From: Burkholderia guangdongensis
Lineage (GTDB): Bacteria > Pseudomonadota > Gammaproteobacteria > Burkholderiales > Burkholderiaceae
Length of the DNA: 64,000 nt
Assembly: GCF_013403875.1 (NCBI RefSeq)
Contig: NZ_JACBNX010000001.1
Span: 248,001-312,000 of the forward strand
Direction of reading: 5' to 3'
Shown here one piece after another: positions 27,601-36,217 of this stretch (the stretch's first letter is position 1; the number at the start of each line of letters is the position of its first letter). Below the pieces are notes generated by a model, which saw only the letters and a program-made list of their open reading frames with translations, searched no databases and was not told where the DNA came from. The translations under genes were made by a program, and so were the position numbers.

Positions 27601-28599
27601 AAGTTCCTGTGGGACGGTCCGACGCTCGCCGAGCGCTGGGTTGAGCAACGGGACGGCACGACCGGACAGGTGGTGACGTGGCATATCGAGCCAGGTAGTT
27701 TCTCGCCGCTCGCGCAGGAGACGGATGACGGGCTGTATCCGGTGCTGACGGATCAGGTTGGCCTGCCAAAGGCGGTGTTCGATGTACACGGCAAGCCGGT
27801 GTGGAAGGCGTCGTACTCGCTGTGGGGACGATTGCTGCCGGCGATGCGGACTGCGAACGACGGGCGCAGCGCAGCAATTGACACGACGCTGCGCTTCCCG
27901 GGGCAATGGGCGGATGATGAGACGGGACTGAGCTACAACCTGAATCGGTACTACGATCCGGATTCGGGGCAGTATCTTTCTGTCGATCCCGTCGGACTCG
28001 AGGGCGGCATTCGGACTCAGGGCTATGCATATGACCCATCGGAATATTTCGATCCACTTGGGCTAGCCGTTTGTACGCTCCGATACGAGCGCTACAAAAT
28101 GTACCGCGACGCGGGCTTCTCAGCTCAAGATGCCGCGAAAATGTCGAAAGGTGCACACGAGGGATACTTCACTTCGCTTATGGGTGAGCGAGGTCAGAGG
28201 TATTATGATCGAGCCGACGCAACGCTCGGCGCTCCTGGGTACTCGACGTGGCTTGCCCCTACAGAGGATTATGCAGGAGTGACAAACAGAGCTGCAGCCG
28301 TAACTGCGACAGGTAAGGCCCCGGGTGTTTTGCAATCTTATCGAACTGGTGCTCCAATATACGGGATTGCTGTTCCCAAAGATGCGGTTTCTATACGCCT
28401 CCCTGCGGCGACAGATGGCGGGGCAAACGAACATTGGCGGTCGGGTGGATATACGGGTGTTCAGAATTCGAAAACGGGCGAATGGACAAGTAGCGGCGTT
28501 AGGGAAGTTGTCACCGATGGCGGTAAACCGATGCCGGAAGGTTCAGTATTCTTTGAGATGAATCCAGATGGAAGCTGGACCCCAATTAGGAGATTCTGA
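24634..28599 (+). CDS. Rhs-family polymorphic toxin, apparently 5'-truncated, with PAAR-like N-terminus
   Basis: 1321 codons from GTG 24634. Residues 1-70 are PAAR-like (GKPVARVTD, VEGSKTVYVNGLPLVRIGHETHC), about 83-102 a hydrophobic segment, about 125-1050 the Rhs/YD-repeat cage (many RYDAxGR-type units), then DETGLSYNLNRYYDPDSGQYLSVDP and the conserved cleavage motif DPLGL at 1140-1144. The 177 residues after it are the exchangeable toxin; I do not recognise its activity. PAAR-Rhs proteins are delivered by type VI secretion, but no other T6SS gene is here. No ribosome site precedes the GTG; an in-frame stop lies at 24598 and the PAAR-like sequence continues back to it (LTTPGSSN), so the true 5' end may be lost. 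Confidence 0.85.
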   Translation: MFFEGKPVARVTDLVKCDHHSGTPQPLVEGSKTVYVNGLPLVRIGHETHCSAKVNAGRKSIWIDKTTGQYGPKNPEVTAGEAFWASLLGALAGGAIGRTIGKGFKPKPTESAEQQGIKDEQRKCAQDPVDVASGEVLETRTDLAIPGVLPLELRRRYRTRSDDHGLLGRRWSDNWSQRLTIDGGRFVRFHDGVGLVIGFDAPDMVLDGINLREPRYRLVGSCLEPRILDRDTRQLRIFSPLVEGRTSRLERIEDLDGNSIALSYDTSGRLSELTHSDGYRLRVVYHDRETCPQRIVLHDADGGVRTLVDYRYQDGMLAQVASFQFGQFHYAYDEHGWMIQWRDTDQTDVRYRYDAAGRVVETGTRQGYHTGRFVYEAGRTRVLDADGEWVYEYNNEGLVTDETNPLGHCTRSEWELGRLMARIDPLGRRTDYRYDNRGQLISVTEVSGRTIAFEYDDEQRLTSTTLPAGGRIRLEYDPLHRLIARTEPGGTKTAYRYGPRGELLRVVQGDRETRFDYDDRLRLTDIELPGGARFRRKIDVLGHVLEETAPGGHATRFDYADGPDNPRGLLKAVTRPDGSTTRAQYNSEGLPVGWTDPLGRTIKRTYGPFDLLTASIDAAGHATRFEYDHATRLTKVVNALGETYTYRYDGAGRLAEEIDWGGRATRYERDAIGRLLAKTLPDGGQWRYAYDEHDRLTGVDAGDVKLVYRYDAWGRLASAEVQGEDHSHVTRFAYDKNGRLIGEDQHDELLRHVYDADGQRRLRITPRRETVYAYDALGALTQVGGLTIQRDGLGREIGRQAGEFVAQQQYDALGRIGRQIAGPAAVVEALQSESARALAQLTRQVYHYDVAGQLERVETDTDALTYRRDRRGQVISVESLLQPAEHFSYDAAMNIAAHGQQAPVDAHHYDRGGLPERIGYARYRYDARGRTIEKTVEQSGFRPRTWQYTWDGLNRLVKVATPERGIWVYRYDAFNRRVEKRQVGGREAVKFLWDGPTLAERWVEQRDGTTGQVVTWHIEPGSFSPLAQETDDGLYPVLTDQVGLPKAVFDVHGKPVWKASYSLWGRLLPAMRTANDGRSAAIDTTLRFPGQWADDETGLSYNLNRYYDPDSGQYLSVDPVGLEGGIRTQGYAYDPSEYFDPLGLAVCTLRYERYKMYRDAGFSAQDAAKMSKGAHEGYFTSLMGERGQRYYDRADATLGAPGYSTWLAPTEDYAGVTNRAAAVTATGKAPGVLQSYRTGAPIYGIAVPKDAVSIRLPAATDGGANEHWRSGGYTGVQNSKTGEWTSSGVREVVTDGGKPMPEGSVFFEMNPDGSWTPIRRF

Positions 28600-28823
28600 T
28601 GTCATGTGAAAAATGTCGCAATTTTGGCGGAACTAGCTCTAACTATGAATATTTGGGTATAAACATTTCTCGGCACGCGGAACTGTACTGGTGCAGGAGC
28701 TGTGGTCAATTGTTGGAGATAGTTGCGGAAGCTCGAGCTCCGTATTTCCTCACATTTGAGCAGGCCAAAGAGCATTTTCCAGATGCTCACAAAGAGCTTG
28801 AGAACATTAAGCTGAGAAAATAA
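28599..28823 (+). CDS. Candidate cognate immunity protein, zinc-ribbon type
   Basis: A 74-residue protein whose ATG overlaps the rhs stop (TGATG at 28597-28601), with AGGAGA as ribosome site just before it. It has CEKC at the N-terminus and CRSC about 27 residues later, a probable zinc ribbon. Genes that directly overlap an rhs 3' end are nearly always the immunity gene for that C-terminal toxin; this is position-based inference. Base composition is more AT-rich than the Rhs core, as in the toxin part, so the two probably arrived as one module. Confidence 0.6.
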   Translation: MSCEKCRNFGGTSSNYEYLGINISRHAELYWCRSCGQLLEIVAEARAPYFLTFEQAKEHFPDAHKELENIKLRK

Positions 28824-28890
28824 CCGGGCGAATGGAGATGGGTGTCGTGAATGTGACGCCTGAACTGGTATGTGAAAATTGAGGAGACCT

Positions 28891-29183
28891 ACGGGATTCA
28901 AAGTGACATCGGTTTCGTGCGACGATGTTTATTTGATCGATGGTTTTTCCAATATTTGAGTTATGGGTGCGGAGTTAATTAAATCTATATGGGAATCACA
29001 AGTTTCGTGACTTGTGTGAATTATTTTTCCATTGTTGATGGCGAAAAAAATGAAAGGGTGGCTGGTGATGAGTTGCGGAAGGGAGTTGTCGATTGGATAA
29101 GGGGGGATTCGCGGGACTCCGGGTTGGCGGCTTGCTGGAATGCCTCTCGTCGAGGAATAAACGGAATTTCTGTCGAAAAATGA
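28891..29183 (+). pseudogene. Decayed copy of the Imm74-like immunity gene
   Basis: Base-by-base alignment with the intact gene at 30076-30330 shows homology over most of the length, for example FKVTSVSCDDVYLIDG versus FKVTSISLGDIYLTDG, then SIVDGEKNERVAGDELR versus IIVDGGENKRVASDELR. Three inactivating changes can be read: the start is ACG (28891) instead of ATG, a CGA codon became TGA at 28957-28959, and a one-base deletion lies between 28981 and 29000. The 3' end diverges. The ribosome site GGAG is still there. Confidence 0.75.
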
Positions 29184-29266
29184 GATTGGCCTGAAATGGA
29201 TAAAGATATTCCGAATGTGCATCGGCGTTATTGCAAGAGCGCTATTGATTTGGCGCAGTTGAGAGT

Positions 29267-29635
29267 GTGGCTCGATGGTCAGGGGCACGTGTTGAGGCAC
29301 AAATACCGTGGGGGAAACTGTTGAAACTTAAGCGAGGAAGCGAGGCGCAAAGCATTGGTGCGATTGCTCAATTGCTTCCGGCATGTATATACTGCAATGG
29401 TGTAGGTGAGCCTAAGAATTTCATGTCGCGCCTTGAATATCAGCAATATTCACAACGCCGTGACGCAGCCGTTGCGAGTGGCGCCCTAGTGGAAATTGAT
29501 CCGCCATCCTATCCTACTGATGGGCCAGGATCCACAGGTTCCGCGATGCATTATCGCTGCACGCACTGTCAATCAATATGGGCGTTTGTGGAGCCAGAGC
29601 GAGCGGAAAACGGTTCATGGATCAGACTGGCCTAG
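29267..29635 (+). CDS. Small Cys-containing protein in the immunity array
   Basis: About 122 residues if started at GTG 29267; TTG 29320 is another possible start, and neither has a convincing ribosome site. It has CIYC near residue 40 and YRCTHCQSIWAFVEPERAENGSWIRL at the end, a split CxxC pair suggesting a zinc ribbon. A separate frame from ATG 29196 (42 codons) overlaps its beginning, so the original N-terminus may have been frameshifted near 29310. Position among Rhs immunity-like genes suggests an orphan immunity gene; no family recognised. Confidence 0.5.
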   Translation: MARWSGARVEAQIPWGKLLKLKRGSEAQSIGAIAQLLPACIYCNGVGEPKNFMSRLEYQQYSQRRDAAVASGALVEIDPPSYPTDGPGSTGSAMHYRCTHCQSIWAFVEPERAENGSWIRLA

Positions 29636-29694
29636 TGACCCGCTCCGCTGATTCGCGAACAAAGTCTGTGTGGCTTTTCGGGGAAGGAAGGCAT

Positions 29695-29925
29695 ATGAAA
29701 AATCCACCACTTAAAATTGTCGACTTGAACCATGTGGCAGACGCGTCGATGCAGACTTCGATAGCGATATTTTATCAGTGTCAAAAATGTTGGAATATTG
29801 TTCCGTCCATGCCTGAAAGCAATGTTTGCTGTTCATGCGGAAATATTTCGATTGATATTGATGCCGGAGGATCGGGCGCAAGAGATGAAAGTTCGATGCT
29901 TATATTGGGGATTGGGCTCATTTAA
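29695..29925 (+). CDS. Small zinc-ribbon protein in the immunity array
   Basis: 76 residues from ATG 29695, with GGAAGG at good spacing. It contains CQKC followed 15-20 residues later by CCSCG, a probable zinc ribbon, then an acidic Gly-rich stretch and a short hydrophobic end (MLILGIGLI). It resembles the first immunity candidate (28599-28823) only in having two Cys pairs. Likely an orphan immunity protein left from an earlier toxin module; function not established. Confidence 0.5.
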   Translation: MKNPPLKIVDLNHVADASMQTSIAIFYQCQKCWNIVPSMPESNVCCSCGNISIDIDAGGSGARDESSMLILGIGLI

Positions 29926-30075
29926 GTATTGTTGGTAACTGGGCTTGAATTGAGATCCGGTAATGTTTGAGAAGTATGCAAACGGCAGGCACTCATGGGT
30001 AATCTGGGTGTCACGGCTATCGAGACTATTGATCCTCAAATTTGAGCGATGAACGCCATATTTGGAAGGTGGCCC

Positions 30076-30330
30076 ATGGAATTCAAAGTGACGTCGATTT
30101 CGCTTGGCGACATTTACTTGACCGACGGTTCTTGTAATATTCGAGTGCTGGGTGAGGGGTTGATTTCACCTACAAAGGACTCGGCAAGTTTCGTGGTTTA
30201 TCTCAACTCCTTTATCATTGTCGACGGTGGGGAAAATAAGAGGGTAGCAAGTGATGAGTTGCGGGATCGAATTGTCGATTCGATAAGGGAGTATTTTGCG
30301 GGAAAAGGTATGGTTGTGGATTTTGAGTAA
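30076..30330 (+). CDS. Imm74-like immunity protein
   Basis: 84 residues from ATG 30076, preceded by GGAAGG. The pattern DGSCNIRVLGEGL, FVVYLNSFIIVDG, then SDELRDRIVDSIREYF and a final KGMVVDFE strand matches my memory of the Imm74 family of polymorphic-toxin immunity proteins (strand-rich first half, one helix, last strand). A decayed paralogue lies 1.2 kb upstream. Its cognate toxin is not in the window, so it probably protects against toxins of neighbouring strains or is a relic of replaced Rhs tips. Confidence 0.6.
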   Translation: MEFKVTSISLGDIYLTDGSCNIRVLGEGLISPTKDSASFVVYLNSFIIVDGGENKRVASDELRDRIVDSIREYFAGKGMVVDFE

Positions 30331-30871
30331 AATGAATGGGGCAATGTGGGCGATCTCTCTAATCAAGCCGACGTTTCGCCAATCCTACGACTGCGAGTTC
30401 CTCGGCCTGCAATAGCTGGACCAAAATATAGCAAGACGTTGTGGATGCCTACGGAACTGCCTCCCATAACCCGAAAATGATGGATCAGGTTCGACCAGTC
30501 GCCATGCTTTTTGATGTACGCTACACAAATACCAATTCTCTATCAAGCCAACATTCGAATAAGGTTTTTTTGAACCGGAGCTTGCGTGACGATTGATGTT
30601 ATCTCGAGGAATGTTTTAAACACGTCAAAATCGCCACATCCCGCGAGTGAGTTGTGGTTATGAAAATTCTTGCGGGCACATTGTAATAAAAATGCATTGC
30701 TAATTTTAAAATTTCCTCCTCAATTTCCCGCTCGAGAAAGGTGAGGCGATTCGGAACTTGGGCTGATTGCAAGTGCATGTCTGGAATATGGGGTTGGTGG
30801 GCAAGCACACCTTGTCCCAGTCGTTCCGAGGTCAACGTTGACTTCGACAAAATTGATTTAAGGCCTGAAGA
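30331..30871 (+). other. AT-rich stretch without a recognisable gene
   Basis: 541 bases with lower GC than the core genome and stops in all frames. It probably holds debris of replaced toxin/immunity modules; no domain, terminator or RNA gene could be supported. A short open stretch around 30436 gives DAYGTASHNPKMMDQVRP, not identified. Confidence 0.4.
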
Positions 30872-31081
30872 ATGACGATAGACGAGTTGCGAGTGCATCT
30901 GGCGCACTTAATTGAAACATACGCGCAGGACTCCACGATGCGTTCCAAATTGATGAGTCTCGTCGCGCGCGACGATGTTCCCGTTAAATATATTCTGGAG
31001 AAAATCACATCCTCATTGTCACATGTGATTTCCGCGAACGACGAGGTTACCCTAAAAGATATCGTATTCTATTTTTGCTGA
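30872..31081 (+). CDS. Small helical protein at the end of the immunity array
   Basis: 69 residues from ATG 30872, starting MTIDELRVHLAHLIETYAQ. It is predicted all-helical with mixed charge (VARDDVPVKYILEKITSS). GAAG lies close upstream, giving a weak ribosome site. It lies in the AT-rich island and has the size of an immunity protein, but no family was recognised; it might also be a chance frame. Confidence 0.4.
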   Translation: MTIDELRVHLAHLIETYAQDSTMRSKLMSLVARDDVPVKYILEKITSSLSHVISANDEVTLKDIVFYFC

Positions 31082-31657
31082 GCGCTAAGGTCTGCTTGAT
31101 CGGTCGGTCAGGTGCTTTTCTGGTAGCTTGCTCAAATATCCCTCGTCGGCAAATAGATTCAGAATTCGAACACGGCGAATGAACATAACACTATTGACTT
31201 GTCTGCGCTCGGAAAAGCGTTCCACGGATGTTCCCGCACTCCGGTCGCAAGACCGAATCGATACTAGTCTGGAGCGATCCCGCAGATTTATGGGGGGATT
31301 ACCATCATGAAGACCCACGCTGCACGTGGGTTTATCAGTTCGCAGAGATTTCCTGTCGGCTTCGCCCTCGGTTCGGTCAACGTGGACGTCGGTGACCGCA
31401 CCGTGGTGGCACTGGTGACGAAGCCAAGCGACACGGGCATGGTCTCTGCAGGAACCCTCAATGCTGCCTGCACCCGGTCGCTGGTGGCGACGAATACGGC
31501 CCGATTCCGACCGCGTGAAGTAAACTACGCGGTCACGACGCGCGGAGTCGCCGGAAGCGTCGCGTTTCACGCGGCGCTTTTGCATTTCTGCGACGACCAT
31601 TGCATCCCTTCCAACGCGAATTCCAGCCGCGCGTTTTGCGTGGCGATCGAGCCAACG
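31082..31657 (+). other. Junction between the Rhs island and fimV, no gene supported
   Basis: 576 bases. GC rises back to the core level at about 31300. ACCCACG-CTGCA-CGTGGGT at 31313-31331, followed by TTTATC, is a hairpin that could end transcription from the island. The fimV frame stays open leftward to 31307, but that part has no signal sequence or family match. The right island border lies in this stretch. Confidence 0.4.
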
Positions 31658-33394
31658 ATGTCCCGACTCTCTTCGTTTCCGCTTCATTCGCGCCTGTCGC
31701 ATGCGGTCTGCTGCGCGCTCGCGGCCGCGGCGCTCGGCGGCTTTGCCGCACCTGCCACGGCGGCTGGCGCAAGTGATGCCGCTGTGGCGTCCGTCGCCGC
31801 GTCCTCGGTGACGGTCCAGCCGGGCCAATCCCTCAACGACGTCGCGATTGCCGTTACGCAATCCCACGATCGGGGCGTGCTGGCGCGTGCGTCCCGCGCG
31901 CTGTTCGACGCGAATCCGCAAGCGTTCATGAAGCGCGATCCGAGCCGGCTAAGGCTCGGCGCAACGCTGACCGTGCCAGCGCTCGATGCGACCGGCGCCG
32001 TGCCGGCGCAGGAAGCGGCGGCGAGCGGTGTCGCGGGCGTGGGCGCTTCCGGTGGCGTTGCGGCATCGGGGGCAGCGTCGAGCGCAACGTCGGGGGGCGC
32101 CGCGCCGGCGAGTGCCACCCATGTCACTCCGGCGAGCAGCACGGCGCCGGCTGGCGCTTCTGCCGCCACGGCGGCAGCGGCGGCGCCTGAGCCCGCTTCC
32201 ACGTTGCCGCCGGTCGGCGCGAGCGGGCTGCAGACGTCGGGCGGGGCGATTCAGTCGGCGTCGGCGGCCAGCGATGCGACCGCGCCATTGGCGTCCGGCG
32301 CCGCGTCGCAGGTCGCGGCGAGCGGCGTGCAGCCGGCGAATCCCGTACCGACGCCCGCGCCTGCATCTTCCGCCCAGATCGATTGGCGCGTCGCGTCCGC
32401 AGTGGGCGTGGCGGTCGCCGTGCTGCTCGTGGGCTTCGTGACGCGCATCCGCCGGAAGGCGCCGCAGACGGAGCCGGACACCGGTTCGACCGCGAGCGGC
32501 GGCGAGCGGGCGAAGCTGCGCGTTGTGCATGATTCGGCACATGATTCGCCGCAGGATTCGCCGCACGACGACGCGGCCGGCACGATGGCCGGCGCATCGT
32601 CGGCGGATGGACAAACCGCGCCGCCCGGCGCGGCGGCCGCGGCGGCGCGCGCGATCGTGGCGTCCGATCGCGAGCTGGCGTCGCATGCGCACGAGCAGCC
32701 GCCTGCCGGTGCGCAACCGGCATCGCCCGGCGCGGATCACCATACTGCGCCGGGTTCCGTCGGCGCGTCGGCGACGCCTCCCGAAGCCAATTCGGAACAT
32801 GAGTTTCCGGCCGATGCGGTTGCCGCGATGGGCAGCGTCGACATGCCGTTGCCGCCGAGAGTGCAGAGCGATCCGACGGCGCCGGCCGGCGCCGCACGCG
32901 ATGCCGGCACGCATTTCACCGAGGGTGAAAAGGCAACTAACGGTCAATCCACCCCGCGCCCGCCCATTGAGGACGAGGATCCGACCCCAAACATCGCTGA
33001 AAAGCAGGGGAACGACGCGCATACCACGGCCGCCGCGCGTTCGGCTCACTGGCAGCGCGTGCAGTATGACGACGATGTCGACGACGACACCGACTCGCCG
33101 GCCCCCGACTCGCCGCTGCGCTCCTCCACGCCGCTCGGCGGCGCGCCATTCGCCGCGCTGAAGCTCGATTTCGACCTCGATCTGCCGTCGTCCCCGAGCG
33201 AAGTGACCGCCGCGTTCACGCCCGACGAACTCGCGCGCATCGCGCGCAACAAGCTGGACCTCGCGGCCGAATACGTCGAGCTCGGCGACCTGTCGGGCGC
33301 CCGCACGCTGCTGCAGGAAGTCGCCGACGCGAACGACGCCGGCACCCGCGACGACGCGCGCGCGATGCTCGCGAAACTGGCGGACCGTTCGTGA
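31658..33394 (+). CDS. fimV: FimV-like LysM peptidoglycan-associated inner-membrane protein
   Basis: 578 residues. Order: signal-like N-terminus (about 1-36), a divergent LysM/FimV N-domain ([19 protein letters not shown]... about 48-110), an Ala/Ser/Pro-rich linker, one membrane helix (about 247-266, [13 protein letters not shown]), a long acidic, disordered cytoplasmic segment, and the conserved C-terminal FimV helical domain ([28 protein letters not shown], as a TPR-like unit). FimV links the cell wall to polar assembly of type IV pili and signalling in Pseudomonas; here that role is inferred. ATG 31658 is chosen because a signal sequence begins there. It is translationally coupled to truA, a common arrangement in beta-proteobacteria. 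Confidence 0.8.
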   Translation: MSRLSSFPLHSRLSHAVCCALAAAALGGFAAPATAAGASDAAVASVAASSVTVQPGQSLNDVAIAVTQSHDRGVLARASRALFDANPQAFMKRDPSRLRLGATLTVPALDATGAVPAQEAAASGVAGVGASGGVAASGAASSATSGGAAPASATHVTPASSTAPAGASAATAAAAAPEPASTLPPVGASGLQTSGGAIQSASAASDATAPLASGAASQVAASGVQPANPVPTPAPASSAQIDWRVASAVGVAVAVLLVGFVTRIRRKAPQTEPDTGSTASGGERAKLRVVHDSAHDSPQDSPHDDAAGTMAGASSADGQTAPPGAAAAAARAIVASDRELASHAHEQPPAGAQPASPGADHHTAPGSVGASATPPEANSEHEFPADAVAAMGSVDMPLPPRVQSDPTAPAGAARDAGTHFTEGEKATNGQSTPRPPIEDEDPTPNIAEKQGNDAHTTAAARSAHWQRVQYDDDVDDDTDSPAPDSPLRSSTPLGGAPFAALKLDFDLDLPSSPSEVTAAFTPDELARIARNKLDLAAEYVELGDLSGARTLLQEVADANDAGTRDDARAMLAKLADRS

Positions 33395-34230
33395 TGCGGA
33401 TCGCGCTGGGCATTCAGTACGACGGCGCGGCGTTCTGCGGCTGGCAATCCCAGCCGCACGGCAAAACCGTCCAGGACGCACTCGAGCACGCACTCGCAAA
33501 ATTCGCGCAAACGCGGCTGCACACGACGGTCGCCGGCCGCACCGACACCGGCGTGCACGGTCTCGGCCAGGTCGTGCATTTCGACACCGAGCTCGACCGA
33601 GCGGACTTCTCGTGGGTGCGCGGCACGAACGCGTTCCTGTCGTCGACCGTCGCGGTGCAGTGGGCGAAGCCGATGCCGGATGCGTTCCACGCGCGCTTCG
33701 CGGCGTTCGAGCGCACGTATTACTACGCGCTGTACGTGCATCCAGTGCGCTCGCCGATGCTCGCCGGCCGAGCGGGCTGGGTGCACACGCCGCTCGACGA
33801 CGATGCGATGCGCGCCGCCGCCGCGCATCTGATCGGCGAGCACGACTTCTCCGCGTTCCGGTCGTCGGAATGCCAGTCGAAGACGCCGGTCAAACACCTG
33901 TATCAGATCGACATTCGCCGCGCCGGCGATTTTCTGCACTTCCGGTTCCGTGCGAACGCGTTCCTGCACCACATGGTGCGTAACCTGATGGGCTGCCTCG
34001 TCGCGGTCGGGCGCGCCCGCTATCCGGTCGACTGGCTCGCGGACGTGCTGGCCGGGCGCGACCGCAACCGCGCGGCGCCGACGTTCATGGCCGACGGGCT
34101 CTATCTCGCGCGCGTCGGCTACCCGGCGGAATTCGCCGTTCCGCCCGCGCAGCTCGGCAGCGTGCCGTGGAGCGGCGTCTGGGCCGATCTCGATCAACCG
34201 ACAGAGCAACCGACCGACCAACCGACATGA
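33394..34230 (+). CDS. truA: tRNA pseudouridine(38-40) synthase
   Basis: 278 residues from ATG 33394, which overlaps the fimV stop (TGATG); GTG 33391 is a possible earlier start. TruA makes pseudouridine at positions 38-40 of tRNA anticodon arms. The catalytic Asp is D51 in [26 protein letters not shown] is the conserved C-terminal RNA-binding block. The stop overlaps the trpF start as ATGA, placing truA in the same transcription unit as the tryptophan genes. Confidence 0.95.
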   Translation: MRIALGIQYDGAAFCGWQSQPHGKTVQDALEHALAKFAQTRLHTTVAGRTDTGVHGLGQVVHFDTELDRADFSWVRGTNAFLSSTVAVQWAKPMPDAFHARFAAFERTYYYALYVHPVRSPMLAGRAGWVHTPLDDDAMRAAAAHLIGEHDFSAFRSSECQSKTPVKHLYQIDIRRAGDFLHFRFRANAFLHHMVRNLMGCLVAVGRARYPVDWLADVLAGRDRNRAAPTFMADGLYLARVGYPAEFAVPPAQLGSVPWSGVWADLDQPTEQPTDQPT

Positions 34231-34952
34231 CGGACACCGCTTCCTCTCAACTTCCCGCCGCCGCCGACGCCGCCTCCAACGCCGCCGTCCCCGCGCTCCC
34301 GCCGCGCACGCGGATCAAGCTCTGCGGGCTGTCGCGCCCGGAGGACGTCGCGCACGCTGCCGCGCTCGGCGCCGACGCGATCGGCCTGGTGTTCTACCCG
34401 AAGAGCCCGCGCGCGGTGACGATCGCGCAGGCGGCCGAGCTGGCGCGGCACGTGCCGCCGTTCGTGTCGATCGTCGGGCTGTTCGTGAACGCGACCGCCG
34501 ATGAGATCGGCGAGGTGGTGCGCGACGTGCCGCTGACGCTGCTGCAGTTCCACGGCGACGAAACCCCCGAGCAATGCGACGCGCTCGGCCGGGCGGCCCG
34601 GCTGCCGTGGCTGCGCGCGGTGCGCGTCGGGCCCTCGACGCAGACGGCCGATTTGGTAGAATCGGCACTTCACTATTCGCAAGCGCGCGGCCTGCTGTTC
34701 GACACCCTCGTGCCGGACTACGGCGGCAGCGGCAAGGTCTTCGATTGGTCACTTATTCCTGCAGAGCTCGCGCGTCGGGCCGTTTTGAGTGGTGGGTTGA
34801 ACGCGCAAAACGTCGGTGACGCGATCCGTCAGCTGCGCCCGTTCGCGGTCGATGTCTCCAGCGGCATCGAGGTGCCGGGCGCAAAGGGCGTGAAAGATCA
34901 CGCCCGGATGGCGGCGTTCGTGCGCGCGGTGCGCGACGCGGACGCCCGGTGA
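34227..34952 (+). CDS. trpF: Phosphoribosylanthranilate isomerase
   Basis: 241 residues. A beta/alpha-barrel enzyme that isomerises N-(5-phosphoribosyl)anthranilate in tryptophan synthesis. Catalytic Cys is in [12 protein letters not shown] and the general-acid Asp is in [27 protein letters not shown] is a phosphate-binding block. About 25 residues of low-complexity Ala/Pro sequence precede the barrel, so translation might begin later, but the ATGA overlap with truA supports ATG 34227. Confidence 0.95.
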   Translation: MTDTASSQLPAAADAASNAAVPALPPRTRIKLCGLSRPEDVAHAAALGADAIGLVFYPKSPRAVTIAQAAELARHVPPFVSIVGLFVNATADEIGEVVRDVPLTLLQFHGDETPEQCDALGRAARLPWLRAVRVGPSTQTADLVESALHYSQARGLLFDTLVPDYGGSGKVFDWSLIPAELARRAVLSGGLNAQNVGDAIRQLRPFAVDVSSGIEVPGAKGVKDHARMAAFVRAVRDADAR

Positions 34953-35013
34953 TGCAAGCTGGTGCGCGGCGCGACTGAACGAGCGCGCGCACCGCCCGAT
35001 CGAGAGTGACATC

Positions 35014-36207
35014 ATGTACAACCTTCCCGATGATCGCGGCCATTTCGGCCCGTATGGCGGCACGTTCGTCGCCGAAACGCTGGTCCACGCGCTGGACGAG
35101 CTCCGCGCCGAATACGCGAAATACCAGAACGACCCCGATTTCGTCGCCGAATTCCAGCGCGAGCTGAAGCACTTCGTCGGCCGTCCGTCGCCGATCTATC
35201 ACGCGAAACGCTGGAGCGACACGCTCGGCGGCGCGCAGATCTACCTGAAGCGCGAAGACCTGAATCACACCGGCGCGCACAAGATCAACAACGTGATCGG
35301 CCAGGCGCTGCTCGCGAAGCGGATGGGCAAGCGCCGCGTGATCGCCGAAACCGGCGCGGGCCAGCACGGCGTCGCGACCGCGACGATCTGCGCGCGCTTC
35401 GGCATGGAGTGCGTCGTCTACATGGGTTCCGAGGACGTGCGCCGCCAGGCCGCGAACGTCTACCGGATGAAGCTGCTCGGCGCGACCGTCGTGCCCGTCG
35501 AATCCGGCTCGCGCACGCTGAAGGACGCGCTGAACGAAGCGATGCGCGACTGGGTCACGAACATCGAGAACACGTTCTACATCATCGGCACGGTCGCGGG
35601 CCCGCACCCGTATCCGATGATGGTGCGCGACTTCCAGCGCGTGATCGGCGACGAGTGCAAGGTGCAGATGCCCGAAATGATCGGCCGCCAGCCGGACGCG
35701 GTGATCGCGTGCATCGGCGGCGGCTCGAACGCGATGGGGATCTTCTACCCGTACATCGAGGACACGTCGGTCAAGCTGATCGGCGTCGAAGCCGCCGGCG
35801 ACGGGATCGAAACCGGCCGCCACTCGGCGTCGCTGCTCGCCGGCACGCCGGGCGTGCTGCACGGCAACCGCACGTATCTGCTGCAGGACGAGAACGGCCA
35901 GATCATCGAGACGCATTCGGTGTCGGCGGGCCTCGACTATCCGGGCGTCGGCCCCGAGCACGCGTGGCTCAAGGACACCGGCCGAGCGCAGTACGTGAGC
36001 ATCACCGACGACGAGGCGCTGGCCGCGTTCCACGACTGCTGCCATATCGAGGGGATCATCCCGGCGCTCGAATCGAGCCACGCGATCGCGTATGCGACGA
36101 AGCTCGCGCCGACGCTGCCGAAGGACCAGATCCTGCTCGTGAACCTGTCCGGCCGCGGCGACAAGGACATGCACACGGTCGCCGAACGCGCGGGCATCAC
36201 GCTCTGA
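35014..36207 (+). CDS. trpB: Tryptophan synthase beta subunit
   Basis: 397 residues, a PLP enzyme that joins indole and serine to make tryptophan, in complex with TrpA. The PLP lysine is K90 in [17 protein letters not shown] binds the cofactor phosphate and [12 protein letters not shown] is the substrate loop. It is 61 bases after trpF. Unusually, a DNA methyltransferase gene separates it from trpA. Confidence 0.97.
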   Translation: MYNLPDDRGHFGPYGGTFVAETLVHALDELRAEYAKYQNDPDFVAEFQRELKHFVGRPSPIYHAKRWSDTLGGAQIYLKREDLNHTGAHKINNVIGQALLAKRMGKRRVIAETGAGQHGVATATICARFGMECVVYMGSEDVRRQAANVYRMKLLGATVVPVESGSRTLKDALNEAMRDWVTNIENTFYIIGTVAGPHPYPMMVRDFQRVIGDECKVQMPEMIGRQPDAVIACIGGGSNAMGIFYPYIEDTSVKLIGVEAAGDGIETGRHSASLLAGTPGVLHGNRTYLLQDENGQIIETHSVSAGLDYPGVGPEHAWLKDTGRAQYVSITDDEALAAFHDCCHIEGIIPALESSHAIAYATKLAPTLPKDQILLVNLSGRGDKDMHTVAERAGITL

Positions 36208-36217
36208 GCGCCGGCCG

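Noticed and set aside
31288..31473. 61-codon minus-strand frame considered as the end of an IS200/IS605-type transposase
   Set aside because: No zinc-finger or catalytic motif is visible and no element ends were found.
31307..31657. Upstream extension of the fimV frame
   Set aside because: Signal-like sequence begins at 31658; the upstream residues show no family similarity and cross the island border.
34654..34675. Possible -10 box TAGAAT inside trpF as promoter for trpB
   Set aside because: No matching -35 box at proper spacing, and such hexamers also occur inside other genes here.
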